Assembly: GCA_910587395.1 (NCBI GenBank)
Contig: CAJULJ010000007.1
Coordinates: 1-64,000, forward strand
From: an uncultured Oscillospiraceae bacterium
GTDB lineage: Bacteria; Bacillota; Clostridia; Oscillospirales; Oscillospiraceae
DNA length: 64,000 nucleotides
Direction of reading: 5' to 3'
A program made the translations under genes and the position numbers. Below the pieces are notes generated by a model, which had not been told where the DNA came from, did no database searches, and saw nothing but the letters and a program-made list of their open reading frames with translations. Of the stretch, positions 51,910 to 60,778 are shown piece after piece. Every line of letters starts with the position of its first letter. Position 1 is the stretch's first letter.

Positions 51910-54330
51910 ATGACGGATAAGCAAACAGCGGAACCGACAGTGGTGACCATCCCGGTCCTGGCACTGCGGGGATTGACAGTGTTCCCTCAGCTGATGCTCC
52001 ACTTTGACGTGGGCCGTGCCGCTTCGATCCAGGCATTGGAGGAAGCGATGGGGGAGAAACGGGAAATATTTCTGGTGACCCAGCGAGATCTTACAGTGGA
52101 AAACCCTGACCAGGGAGATTTGTATGCTATCGGTACTGTGGCCGACGTGAAACAGATTCTGCGTCTGCCGGAGAACGGCGTCCGGGTGATGGTAGAGGGG
52201 CGCAGTCGCGGCCGCCTGCTGCGCCTGGTGGAGACGCAGCCGTATATCACCGCTGAGGTGGAGTACCTGATGGAGCCTGCCTCGGCGAAAGGAAATTCTC
52301 CCCGGATCGAGGCGGCTATCCGGCAGATCTATAACCAGATGGAGCGGTATACTGAGCTTTCCGACCGGGTCACCCCGGAAATCTATTTGAAGCTCCTTGC
52401 CAGCGACGATCCTGGCTATATTGCCGACTATGCGGCCCAGAATCTGCCGCTGCGGTTTGAGGACAAGCAGGCTGTTCTTGAGGAGCTGCGCCCTGCCCGG
52501 CGTTTGGACCGGCTGTGCCGCATTTTGAGCAGAGAAGTGGAGATCTTAGAGGTAGAGAGTGAATTGGCTGTCAAGATCCATGAGCAAGTGGCCGCCAGCC
52601 AGCGGGATTATTTTCTGCGGGAACAGCTTCGGGTCATCCAGCGGGAGCTGGGGGACAGTGAGGAGGACGATGAGATCGCCGACTACCGCCGCCGCATTAC
52701 AGAGGCAAAGCTACCGGCGGAGGTGAGTGAGAAGCTGCTTAAAGAGGTGAAGCACCTGGAAAAGCAGCCTTACAGCTCGTCAGAGGCGGCGGTGATTCGA
52801 ACCTACTTGGACACCTGCTTGGAGCTGCCCTGGCAGGTCAAAACCCGGGAGCGGGTAAGCGTAGCGGCAGTGTCCAAGGTGTTGGAGGCCGATCATTACG
52901 GCTTGGAAAAGGTGAAGGAGCGCATTCTGGAATTTGTGGCGGTAAAGCAGCTGGCCCCAGAGCTGAAAGGACAGATCATCTGCTTGGTAGGTCCACCGGG
53001 AGTGGGCAAGACCTCTATTGCCATGAGTGTGGCAAGGGCTATGAACCGCAAGCTGGCCCGAATCTCTCTGGGAGGCATTCGGGACGAGGCTGACATCCGG
53101 GGCCACCGCAAAACCTATGTGGGGTCCATGCCTGGGCGCATCATCGCCGGGATCAAGCAGGCGGGAAGTGCCAATCCGGTGCTGCTGCTGGACGAGATTG
53201 ACAAGGTGGGAAGCGACCACCGCGGGGATCCTGCGGCGGCTCTTCTGGAGGTGCTGGACGGGGAGCAGAACAGCGCTTTCCGGGATCATTATCTGGAGCT
53301 TCCCTTTGACCTTTCCGATGTGATGTTCATTACCACTGCCAACACCACCGACACCATACCCAAACCCTTGCTGGACCGTATGGAGGTCATTGAGCTGCCC
53401 AGCTATACGGATAAGGAGAAGCTTCAAATCGCCAAGCGTCATCTGCTGCCTCGGGAATTGAAAAGGCATGGACTTACCCGGACAGATATGAAGATCAATG
53501 ACAAGGGGCTGGAGCTGCTCATCGCCGGGTACACCAAAGAGTCTGGTGTGCGGCTGCTGGAGCGCAAGCTGGCTGCTCTGTGCCGGAAAAGTGCGGCGCA
53601 AGTTGCAAAAAATAATGTAAAGCAGATTTGCATTACAGAAAAGAATTTGCAGGACTTTCTTGGCCATCGACGTTATCTGGACGATATGACCTCCCGAGAG
53701 CCACTGGTGGGTGTGGTGAACGGCTTGGCTTGGACCTCTGTGGGTGGTGAGATCCTGGAGGTAGAGGTCAATGTGGTGCCTGGGTCAGGAAAGGTGTCCC
53801 TCACCGGCAATCTGGGTGACGTGATGAAGGAATCTGCCAAAGCTGCGTTGTCCTATGTGCGCAGCCGGACCACACAGTTGGGGGTGGACCCGGATTTCCA
53901 CAGCACAAAGGATATTCACGTCCATTTCCCGGAGGGAGCGGTGCCAAAGGATGGTCCCTCGGCTGGTATTGCCATTACTACGGCCATGGTGTCTGCTCTT
54001 ACAGGTATTCCGGTGAGGAGGGATGTGGCCATGACTGGAGAAGTCACGCTCCGAGGCAGGGTGCTGGCCATTGGCGGCCTGAGGGAAAAGACCATGGGTG
54101 CTCTGCGTGGCGGGGTGACCACGGTGATAATTCCGGCAGACAATGCAAAAGATTTGGGGGACATCGATCAGACCGTGCGGGCGGCGCTTGCTTTTGTGCC
54201 GGTAAGTCAGGTGGATGAGGTGTTGGCCCAGGCGCTGGTGAACCGTCTGCCCGTTCAGGCAGTCAGCACCTCCAGGCAAACACCGGAGGCTCCACGGACT
54301 GCGGGACACGCCGTCAATTTGCGCCAATAA
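51910..54330 (+). CDS. lon: ATP-dependent protease Lon
   Basis: Serine-lysine protease with AAA+ domain (806 aa). N-terminal substrate domain (VTIPVLALRGLTVFPQLMLHF), Walker A GPPGVGKTSIAMSVA, Walker B VLLLDEIDKVG, protease domain with Ser684 in PKDGPSAGIAI and Lys727 in GGLREKTMGAL. AAAGGAG is 8 bases before the ATG at 51910. The last residues (VSTSRQTPEAPRTAGH) are a low-complexity tail. Confidence 0.97.
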   Translation: MTDKQTAEPTVVTIPVLALRGLTVFPQLMLHFDVGRAASIQALEEAMGEKREIFLVTQRDLTVENPDQGDLYAIGTVADVKQILRLPENGVRVMVEGRSRGRLLRLVETQPYITAEVEYLMEPASAKGNSPRIEAAIRQIYNQMERYTELSDRVTPEIYLKLLASDDPGYIADYAAQNLPLRFEDKQAVLEELRPARRLDRLCRILSREVEILEVESELAVKIHEQVAASQRDYFLREQLRVIQRELGDSEEDDEIADYRRRITEAKLPAEVSEKLLKEVKHLEKQPYSSSEAAVIRTYLDTCLELPWQVKTRERVSVAAVSKVLEADHYGLEKVKERILEFVAVKQLAPELKGQIICLVGPPGVGKTSIAMSVARAMNRKLARISLGGIRDEADIRGHRKTYVGSMPGRIIAGIKQAGSANPVLLLDEIDKVGSDHRGDPAAALLEVLDGEQNSAFRDHYLELPFDLSDVMFITTANTTDTIPKPLLDRMEVIELPSYTDKEKLQIAKRHLLPRELKRHGLTRTDMKINDKGLELLIAGYTKESGVRLLERKLAALCRKSAAQVAKNNVKQICITEKNLQDFLGHRRYLDDMTSREPLVGVVNGLAWTSVGGEILEVEVNVVPGSGKVSLTGNLGDVMKESAKAALSYVRSRTTQLGVDPDFHSTKDIHVHFPEGAVPKDGPSAGIAITTAMVSALTGIPVRRDVAMTGEVTLRGRVLAIGGLREKTMGALRGGVTTVIIPADNAKDLGDIDQTVRAALAFVPVSQVDEVLAQALVNRLPVQAVSTSRQTPEAPRTAGHAVNLRQ

Positions 54331-54340
54331 GGAGATTGCC

Positions 54341-54940
54341 ATGACTGTCAACTGGAATATGGCACAATTCATCCGCTCTGCGGCAAAACCAGCGGATTTT
54401 CCCCGGGATGGGCTTCCGCAGGTGGTGTTTGCCGGACGGTCCAATGTGGGAAAATCATCGGTGATCAACCGCCTGCTCAACCGTAAAAATTTTGCACGGG
54501 TGGGATCGGCGCCGGGTAAAACGACCCATATCAATTATTTTTTGATTGATCAGAAGCTTTACCTGGTGGATTTGCCCGGTTATGGGTATGCTAAAGTGTC
54601 CAAACAGGAGCGTGACCGCTGGGGGAAGCTCATTGAGGCATGGTTTGCGGACACTCAGCGAATGGCCTTGGGAATGCTCATCGTGGATGCCCGGCATAAA
54701 CCCACGGCGGATGACTGTACCATGGCCCAAGTCTTTTTGTGTTCAGGTAAACCGTTTATTGTGGTGGCAAATAAGCTTGACAAGTTGAAAAAAAGTGAAA
54801 TTGAGGGTAATACACAGCTGATCCGAGACACCTTGGCGTTGTCCGACAGAGTTCCGCTTATCCTGTTTTCTGCGGAAAAGGGAAATGGAAAAGGTGAGCT
54901 TTTAGGACAGATTTTAGACCATTTGGAGGAGAATCTATGA
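54341..54940 (+). CDS. ysxC: Ribosome biogenesis GTPase YsxC/YihA (EngB)
   Basis: GTPase (199 aa) acting in 50S assembly. G1 GRSNVGKSSVINRLL, G3 DLPGYGYAK, G4 ANKLDKLKKSE and G5 FSAEKGNGK. Placement after lon is the standard Firmicutes order. The next gene starts inside its stop codon region (4-base overlap). Confidence 0.96.
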   Translation: MTVNWNMAQFIRSAAKPADFPRDGLPQVVFAGRSNVGKSSVINRLLNRKNFARVGSAPGKTTHINYFLIDQKLYLVDLPGYGYAKVSKQERDRWGKLIEAWFADTQRMALGMLIVDARHKPTADDCTMAQVFLCSGKPFIVVANKLDKLKKSEIEGNTQLIRDTLALSDRVPLILFSAEKGNGKGELLGQILDHLEENL

Positions 54941-55689
54941 AATATGTGCGTATTGACCAGACGGGCGGGCCTTGCTGGGGTGTGGTCAAGGGAGACGAGG
55001 TACTCACTTTGCGCAAACCTCCCTACGAGGACTTGGATTACGACGGTGGAAAACTGCCTTTAAGCCAGTGCAAGCTTTTGGCGCCCTGTGAACCAACGAA
55101 GATCGTTTGTGTAGGAAAGAATTATGTCGAACATGCCAAGGAAATGGGGGCAGAACCGCCTGGATTTCCTGTGCTTTTTATGAAAGGATTCAATGCCCTC
55201 AATCGTCCTGATGGAGCGGTCCATGCCCCTGAGTTTGTGGAGCGGCTGGACTATGAAGGAGAGCTTGCGGTTGTCATTCGGCGCCGCGCAAAGGACGTAA
55301 AGGAAAAAGACTATGCAGATTATGTGTTGGGCTACACCTGTTTGAATGATATTACCGCTCGGGATGTTCAAAGGCATGACGGTCAATGGACCCGAGGCAA
55401 GTCTATGGACGGCTTTTGTCCTGTGGGACCCTGGGTGACGGATGAGGTGGACTCTGCTGCGCTAAAGCTGGTTACCCGTCTGAATGGAAAAATTGTACAG
55501 CAGGGGAATACGGAGGATTTTATTACTCCCATTCCACAGATTTTTGAGTTTATTACCGCGTCTATGACGCTGGAGCCAGGAGACGTGATCGCTACGGGCA
55601 CACCGGAGGGAATCGGGCCTATGATTCCTGGCGATGTGGTTGAGGTCGATATTGAGGGCATCGGAGTGCTGAAAACACAGGTGATCTGA
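54937..55689 (+). CDS. Fumarylacetoacetate hydrolase-family protein
   Basis: Protein of 250 aa with the FAH fold: IVCVGKNYVEHAKEMG, the metal site YEGELAVVI, YTCLNDITARDVQ, and TGTPEGIGPMIPGDVVEVDIEGIG. Members include acylpyruvases, oxaloacetate decarboxylases and ring-cleavage hydrolases; the sequence does not show which. It ends the tig-lon-ysxC stretch. Confidence 0.9.
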   Translation: MKYVRIDQTGGPCWGVVKGDEVLTLRKPPYEDLDYDGGKLPLSQCKLLAPCEPTKIVCVGKNYVEHAKEMGAEPPGFPVLFMKGFNALNRPDGAVHAPEFVERLDYEGELAVVIRRRAKDVKEKDYADYVLGYTCLNDITARDVQRHDGQWTRGKSMDGFCPVGPWVTDEVDSAALKLVTRLNGKIVQQGNTEDFITPIPQIFEFITASMTLEPGDVIATGTPEGIGPMIPGDVVEVDIEGIGVLKTQVI

Positions 55690-55748
55690 GATTTTCATGA
55701 CAGCTTGAAATATTTATCGTGTTTTTCAGAAAATTTTCACAAAAAGGG

Positions 55749-55776
55749 TTGACAAATGCCGCTATTCTGGTATAAT
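55749..55776 (+). promoter_or_regulatory. tRNA-Gln promoter
   Basis: TTGACA (55749-55754), a 16-base spacer and TATAAT (55771-55776). Confidence 0.85.
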
Positions 55777-55806
55777 AACCTACGTCGCTTGAGAGAGCGA
55801 GAAGAT

Positions 55807-55880
55807 AGCGGATTAGTGTAATGGTAGCACACCAGACTCTGACTCTGTTTGTGAGGGTTCGAATCCTTCATCCGCTGCCA
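55807..55880 (+). tRNA. tRNA-Gln (CTG), with encoded CCA
   Basis: Acceptor AGCGGAT/ATCCGCT, discriminator G, CCA at 55878-55880. The anticodon loop CTCTGAC gives anticodon CTG. The top pair of the anticodon stem (C-T) is mismatched. The T-arm contains GGTTCGAATCC. Confidence 0.93.
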
Positions 55881-55883
55881 CTG

Positions 55884-55919
55884 AACCCCTTGGAGCTGCA
55901 TAGTTCCAAGGGGTTTTTC
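55884..55919 (+). terminator. Terminator after tRNA-Gln
   Basis: ACCCCTTGGA pairs with TCCAAGGGGT, followed by TTTT. Confidence 0.9.
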
Positions 55920-55923
55920 ATAT

Positions 55924-56178
55924 TTATTTTACCCTTATGCTGACCCTTACCTGATTGAAACTGCTCCCCAAGTCAAGGACAAAATAAGTTGGCTCATCAA
56001 GGGAAGCAGGGGTAGATTCTGATGGTGAGATGGGCAAAGTCTCATTGGGGGACAGCTTGGCCTCGACAGATATATGTTTGAAGTGCTTTCCTGTAATAAG
56101 TTTTTGAGGGATACGATAAAATGAAAATTGAGTGCTTTCATCACCATAATAATAGTCGAAAAATGTTTCAGGGGCCAT
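55924..56178 (-). pseudogene. Truncated RepA_N-type replication initiator
   Basis: The 84-aa frame begins like the N terminus of plasmid/ICE replication initiators (PETFFDYYYGDESTQFSFYRIP, then FKHISVEAKL) with GGAGGG 8 bases upstream. After SVEAKL the family sequence stops and an unrelated Pro/Ser-rich tail follows. Family members are several hundred residues long, so this is a fragment left by a deleted mobile element next to the tRNA. Confidence 0.65.
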
Positions 56179-56201
56179 ATTCAGGCCCTCCTTTCAAATA
56201 T

Positions 56202-56231
56202 AAAAAGGGCGTCCCGCTTGGAACGCCCTTT
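56202..56231 (-). terminator. Minus-strand terminator upstream of the RepA_N fragment
   Basis: AAAGGGCGT-loop-ACGCCC followed by TTTTTA on the minus strand. It would end transcripts entering from the right. Confidence 0.6.
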
Positions 56232-56496
56232 GGCTTGGCTTTCGCCTAAATTGTTATCTTTTCTGCGTTATTTTCATATTTGGTATTGCAAACGCAGGGA
56301 AACATACCAACAAACATAGGTTTCTGATGCGTTGATATAGACGGCGTGTCATAGGAGGTCACAGGTAAATTTTCTGACCACCATGTATCACCATTTCCCT
56401 GTATTCTAATTTTTTCGCTAAATTTGTACCCATTTCTCTACGATTTTTTTATCATAGAACCGTACCGCTTGCTACACCAAAGACACAAACAAAAAG
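56232..56496. other. Gap with no recognisable gene
   Basis: AT-rich stretch upstream of the recombinase fragment; no credible reading frame or RNA seen. Probably mobile-element debris. Confidence 0.5.
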
Positions 56497-57053
56497 GTGC
56501 GGGCATCAAACGGGCGCGGGGACAGTCGGTATTTGGAACATATGGACTATTGTTGGTATACGGTGAACTTCAAAAGCTACTCCAAATCCCATAAGCTGAA
56601 AAAGCGGATTCCAACCACAAAGGAACAGCAGTCAATTTTCTATAATGCCCATGAACCGATTGTAGAGGCGCTGTTTTTGAGCGGGTGCAGGAACTTCGGG
56701 CAAACAAACGCAGCCCCATAAAAGCGGAAAGACAGGGCTTGTTCTCTGGCTTGGTGTACTGTGCTGACTGTGGGAGCAAGTTACACTTTGCCACCTGCAA
56801 GAGTTTAACGGTTCACAAGACCATTACCGCTGTGCAACGTACAAGAGCAATACGGGAAGCTGTACGGCTCACTTTATCCGCGAGGAAGTATTGAAGCAGA
56901 TAGTATAGGGCAGGATATTTGATGTGACCGCGCTTTTCTTTGATGACATCATGGCTTTTAAGGAAATGAATATATGTACAACGCTCCGCTGAAACGGATA
57001 AGGAAATGAAACGCCGGAAGCGGGTACCGAAAGTGGAATCTGAAACCACATGT
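56497..57053 (+). pseudogene. Degraded serine site-specific recombinase
   Basis: Pieces of the recombinase and zinc-ribbon domains of a large serine recombinase appear in different frames: NFKSYSKSHKLKKRIPTTKEQ (first frame), then ELRANKRSPIKAERQGLFSGL and YCADCGSKLHFATCK (second), then DHYRCATYKSNTGSCTAHF and EEVLKQIV (third), then FFDDIMAFKEM. At least three small frameshifts (near 56672, 56805 and 56907) break it. The catalytic N-terminal domain is missing. The gene is dead and belongs to the element remnant beside tRNA-Gln. Confidence 0.8.
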
Positions 57054-57228
57054 TTACGCTTAGAGGGAAGTAAGTTTCGATTAGGCGGTATAGGCCCGAT
57101 TACAGGGGCTGTACCGTCTCTTTGAGTTCCTATGCGCCTTGCCGTTTGGATTGCGTGTTAGAACCTGTTTAGTATCTAGCCAACCATCCCGTCCAGTGAT
57201 AGAATAGAGGGGACGAGGGGGGAGACAG

Positions 57229-57630
57229 GTGAGGAAAAGCTATCCAAGCGACATCAGTCGGGAACAATTTGAAGAAATACGTGAGGAATTATCCAAAGTC
57301 AAAAAGATAACGCATCCCAGAAGTTACGACCTGTATGACATATTTTGTGCAATTTTGTATCTGCTGAAAGAAGGATGCACATGGCGAGGCATCCCGCATG
57401 ATTTCCCTAAATGGCAAAATGTGCGGTATCATTACGACATATGGTCAAATCCAGATGAAAATGGGATCAGTGTTCTTGACAGGGTTTTACGCAAACTGGT
57501 GGAAGCAGAGCGGGAAAAAAACGGACGCAAGGCACAAACAACAATGATAATTGTCGATTCCAAAAGCATCCAAAATGCTGATACCGCAGAAGAAAAGGGT
57601 TATGATGCGGGGAAAAAGTATCTGGGATAA
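57229..57630 (+). CDS. IS5-family transposase, OrfA
   Basis: First part of the DDE transposase (133 aa): YDIFCAILYLLKEGCTWRGIPHDFPKWQNV and the first catalytic Asp in TMIIVDSKSIQNAD. GTG start at 57229 with GGGGGGAGAC upstream. The frame ends soon after GGGGAAAAAG (57609-57618), where a -1 shift joins OrfB. Confidence 0.85.
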   Translation: MRKSYPSDISREQFEEIREELSKVKKITHPRSYDLYDIFCAILYLLKEGCTWRGIPHDFPKWQNVRYHYDIWSNPDENGISVLDRVLRKLVEAEREKNGRKAQTTMIIVDSKSIQNADTAEEKGYDAGKKYLG

Positions 57631-58025
57631 AACTACATATTGGCGTAGACATTTTGGGGCTGCCCCACGCAATTATGGTGACGACTGCCAATGTAACAGG
57701 TCGAACCGGCGCAATTGATATGGTTGATTATTATTGTGATGTAACCGATCATCTGTCTGCGCTCAAAAAGATTATGGCAGATGGAGGCTACACCGGAGAA
57801 ACGTTTGCAAACACAATCAAGGCTCTTTCTGGTGCGGAGGTTGAGGTCGTTAAGCGCAACGAGCTCCATACATTTGCTGTCCTGTCAAAACGCTGGTTTG
57901 TGGAGCGCTCTTTTGCCTGGCTCGACAAATGTCGGAGACTCTGGAAAAACTGCGAACGCAAATTACAGAACTCTTTTCAAATGTTTTCTCTTGCCTTTAT
58001 TCGTCTGCTTTTAAATAGATACTAA
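57612..58025 (+). CDS. IS5-family transposase, OrfB (by -1 frameshift)
   Basis: Second part of the transposase, in the -1 frame from GGGGAAAAAG: VSGIKLHIGVDILGLPHAIMV, Asp in MADGGYTGETFAN, and the late Glu motif WFVERSFAWLDKCRRLWKNCER. The stop is inside the right inverted repeat. The A-rich slip site fits programmed frameshifting known in IS5 relatives, although a mutation cannot be excluded. Confidence 0.8.
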   Translation, partial: EKVSGIKLHIGVDILGLPHAIMVTTANVTGRTGAIDMVDYYCDVTDHLSALKKIMADGGYTGETFANTIKALSGAEVEVVKRNELHTFAVLSKRWFVERSFAWLDKCRRLWKNCERKLQNSFQMFSLAFIRLLLNRY

Positions 58026-58197
58026 ACAGGTTCTAAGAAAGGAAATTGATTTTCCCCACAAAGTTGAAAACAATAGCTGTTTCATATTTAAATAATCTTT
58101 GCTGAATTCAACTGCATCCAAAACAGCATGGAGGAGTGATTGCATTGGCACGAATCTTTGCTTTCCATTGAAAATTTGTGAAATCTTCTGTAAACAC

Positions 58198-58226
58198 TTG
58201 CAAACTGCCACCATATTGGGTATACT
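58198..58226 (+). promoter_or_regulatory. Promoter of the DUF1858 gene
   Basis: TTGCAA (58198-58203), a 17-base spacer and TATACT (58221-58226). Confidence 0.7.
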
Positions 58227-58265
58227 ATATCTGTTCGACAAAAACTGCAAGGAGGTTATCCCGAC

Positions 58266-58463
58266 ATGGCTCAGATTACCAAGGATACCATTATCGGCGA
58301 TATTCTGGACATCGCACCCGACACCGCTCCCATTTTTCTGTCCATCGGCATGCACTGCCTGGGCTGCCCGTCCTCCCGCGGGGAGACTGTGGAACAGGCC
58401 TGCATGGTCCACGGCGTGGATGTGGACGCTCTGCTGGACAAGCTGAACGGCTCCATCGCCTGA
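58266..58463 (+). CDS. DUF1858 (hybrid-cluster-associated) small protein
   Basis: Protein of 65 aa with the DUF1858 pattern: ITKDTIIGDILDIAPDTAPIFLSIGMHCLGCPSSRGETVEQAC (in parts), carrying CxxC and a third Cys. AAGGAGG is upstream. It is monocistronic, with its own promoter and terminator. Relatives occur widely in anaerobes, alone or fused to redox proteins; function unknown. Confidence 0.9.
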   Translation: MAQITKDTIIGDILDIAPDTAPIFLSIGMHCLGCPSSRGETVEQACMVHGVDVDALLDKLNGSIA

Positions 58464-58476
58464 GCGGCATCTTCTG

Positions 58477-58503
58477 AAAAGAGCGGAAGTTCCGCTCTTT
58501 TCG
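58477..58503 (+). terminator. Terminator after DUF1858 gene
   Basis: AAAAGAGCGGAA-g-TTCCGCTCTTTT, followed by CGTTT. Confidence 0.85.
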
Positions 58504-58532
58504 TTTATTCTGAACGAAACAGGGGAGAGGAT

Positions 58533-60002
58533 ATGGAATTATCGCCAAGGCTTCAGGCCATTGCCCGGCAGGTACCTCAAGGTGCACGGCTGGCAGATGT
58601 GGGGACCGACCACGGCTATCTGCCGGTGTGGCTGCTGCTGAACGGTCAGATTGAGAGCGCTATTGCCGCCGACCTGCGGGCGGGGCCACTGGATCGGGCC
58701 AGGGATACGGCTCGGCAGTTCCAGCAAACCAACTGGATCTCTTTCCGGTTGTGCGATGGCTTGTCGGACATTAAGGCGGACGAAGTGGATACAGTGTCCA
58801 TTGCGGGCATGGGCGGAGAGACCATCACCGCCATTTTAAAAGCCGCTCCCTGGACAAAGCAGAATAAGCTGCTGCTGTTGCAGCCTATGACTGGAGCGTC
58901 CAAGCTTCGAGAATGGCTACAAATCAATGGATATGTCATTCTGGATGAGAATATTGCCCAGGAAGGGAAAAAACTTTACAGTATTTGGACGGTAACGGGC
59001 GGTGATATGCCTCCGTTGACTCCGGCAGAGCTGTGGGCAGGGAAGAACCGTCCGAATCCGCTGCGCAAGGAATTCCTGGATATGATGGAACGAAAGGCAG
59101 AGCGAGCCTTGCAAGGCCACTTGGCGGCACAGTCAACGGATCAGGTGGCCGTCGCCCAGCTGGAGGCAGTGACTGCCGGGCTGCGAGCAATGAAAAAGGA
59201 GTTGATTCCTGTGACCACAGTGGGGATGGTATATGAGTTTTTGCAGAAAAAAGCGCCCTTCGAGTTGCAAGAGAATTTTGATAATGCCGGCTTTTTGGTG
59301 GGCAGGGAAGAAGCGTCCGTCAGCAAGCTGCTGGTGACACTGGATATTACAGAACAGGTGGTCCAGGAGGCCGCAGAGCGAGGGGTACAGCTCATCGTGG
59401 CCCACCATCCTGTGATTTTTGGCGGTGTTAAATCGGTGACGGATCAGACCTCCACTGGGCGCATCCTTCTCTCCCTCGTAGAGAGTGGTATCGCCGCAAT
59501 CTGTGCCCATACCAACTTGGACGCGGTGGAGGGCGGTGTCAATGACGCACTGGCTCTTCGCTTGGGGCTGACCGACATAGGACAGCTTAGGCAGGCTGGT
59601 ATGGACGGACAGGGAAGGCCCTATGGCATCGGTCGGGTTGGGTTTGTGCCGGAGCAGCCCTTGTACGACTTTGCCATGGCGGTAAAGCAGCTGCTGGGAG
59701 CCAATGGTATCCGGCTGGTGGACGGTGGGAAGCCTGTCCGCATGGTGGCAGTGGGCGGCGGTGCCTGCGCCGACATGATGGGCGACGCATTGGCCCAGGG
59801 CTGCGATACCTTTGTCACCTCTGATGTAAAATACCACCAATTTCTGGAGGCCAAGGCACTGGGGCTGAATCTGGTGGATGCGGGGCATTTCCCCACGGAG
59901 GATGTGGTGTGCCCTGTGCTTCGGGATTGGCTGTCCAAACGATTCCCTCATGTGTCGGTATTCATCTCTCAAAAACATGCGGAGGTGTTTTCCTACCTCT
60001 GA
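58533..60002 (+). CDS. Fusion of tRNA adenine-22 methyltransferase TrmK and Nif3-like metal protein
   Basis: One frame of 489 aa covers two normally separate proteins. Residues 1 to about 225 are TrmK: LADVGTDHGYLPVWL (SAM site), SIAGMGGETI and LLLQPMTGASKLREWL. About 227-489 are a Nif3/YqfO-like dinuclear metal protein: PFELQENFDNAGFLVGREE, VAHHPVIFGG, AICAHTNLDAVEGGVND and the end DAGHFPTEDVV. In Bacillus these are neighbouring genes yqfN and yqfO. At the junction AAGGAG (59196-59201) stands 9 bases before an in-frame GTG (59211), so Nif3 could also be made alone. Confidence 0.93.
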   Translation: MELSPRLQAIARQVPQGARLADVGTDHGYLPVWLLLNGQIESAIAADLRAGPLDRARDTARQFQQTNWISFRLCDGLSDIKADEVDTVSIAGMGGETITAILKAAPWTKQNKLLLLQPMTGASKLREWLQINGYVILDENIAQEGKKLYSIWTVTGGDMPPLTPAELWAGKNRPNPLRKEFLDMMERKAERALQGHLAAQSTDQVAVAQLEAVTAGLRAMKKELIPVTTVGMVYEFLQKKAPFELQENFDNAGFLVGREEASVSKLLVTLDITEQVVQEAAERGVQLIVAHHPVIFGGVKSVTDQTSTGRILLSLVESGIAAICAHTNLDAVEGGVNDALALRLGLTDIGQLRQAGMDGQGRPYGIGRVGFVPEQPLYDFAMAVKQLLGANGIRLVDGGKPVRMVAVGGGACADMMGDALAQGCDTFVTSDVKYHQFLEAKALGLNLVDAGHFPTEDVVCPVLRDWLSKRFPHVSVFISQKHAEVFSYL

Positions 60003-60057
60003 CTCTGACATGAAGTGTTCCCCGCCATCATATGGTGGAAGAAAGGGGGACTGGCTT

Positions 60058-60777
60058 ATGAAACGGGATATTATATTGCTGACGCTATGTCTATGTGTAC
60101 TGCTTGTGGTGAATTGGCTGAGCGATGAGCGTGCGGAGCCTGTTTCTGCCGCCATTGGTACAGGAAGGCATTGGACGTTGATCCTGGACGCCGGACACGG
60201 CGGGGAGGACGGCGGAGCCAGCACAGCGGCAGGGGAGAAGGAGAGTGACATCAACTTGGCCATCGTGCGTAAGACCCGAGCGCTGATGGTATTTCTAGGG
60301 GTGGAGCCCAGGCTGACGCGGGAGGAGGATATCTCTCTGCATAGCGGTGGGGCGGAGACCATTCGCCAGAAAAAAGTATCTGACCTGAAATATCGAGTGG
60401 CATTGGTGGAGGAAATTCCAAACGCTATGCTGATTAGTATACACCAAAATCACTTTACAGATTCCAGGTATGACGGGGCACAGGTGTTTTTTAATGACGG
60501 AGATGTGAGCTGTCAATGGGGAGAGAACACCCAAGAGGTGCTACGGCAGGTGTTGGACTCGGATAACGACCGAAAAGCGAAACCAATGCCGGACGGTATC
60601 TACCTATTTGATCATGTCAGTTGTCCGGCCATCCTGGTGGAGTGCGGTTTTCTGAGCAACGGGGAAGAGGCGGCACTTCTGGTCACGGATGCCTATCAGC
60701 GAAAGGTGGCGGTGGCATTGGCTGGGGCATGTTTTCATGAACTACAGATGATACCCGCGATTGGGGGAGGAGAATGA
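60058..60777 (+). CDS. cwlD: N-acetylmuramoyl-L-alanine amidase CwlD
   Basis: Amidase_3 protein (239 aa) with an N-terminal membrane anchor (IILLTLCLCVLLVVNWL). Zinc and catalytic motifs: LDAGHGGEDGGAS, a Glu in the following helix, SIHQNHF and ILVECGFLSN. In spore formers CwlD starts making muramic-delta-lactam in cortex peptidoglycan. The frame is open upstream into nif3, but the ATG at 60058 has AAAGGGGG correctly spaced. The next gene starts 1 base after its stop. Confidence 0.9.
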   Translation: MKRDIILLTLCLCVLLVVNWLSDERAEPVSAAIGTGRHWTLILDAGHGGEDGGASTAAGEKESDINLAIVRKTRALMVFLGVEPRLTREEDISLHSGGAETIRQKKVSDLKYRVALVEEIPNAMLISIHQNHFTDSRYDGAQVFFNDGDVSCQWGENTQEVLRQVLDSDNDRKAKPMPDGIYLFDHVSCPAILVECGFLSNGEEAALLVTDAYQRKVAVALAGACFHELQMIPAIGGGE

Positions 60778-60778
60778 T

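Larger units (their letters stand above)
57161..58033 (+). mobile_element. IS5-family element (IS427-like), complete
   Basis: An 873-bp element bounded by matching inverted ends (GAACCTGTTTAGTATCTA at 57161-57178; complement at 58016-58033). Flanks TTA/TAA extend the symmetry and include a possible 2-bp TA target duplication. It carries two overlapping reading frames. It lies next to the recombinase remnant. Confidence 0.85.
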
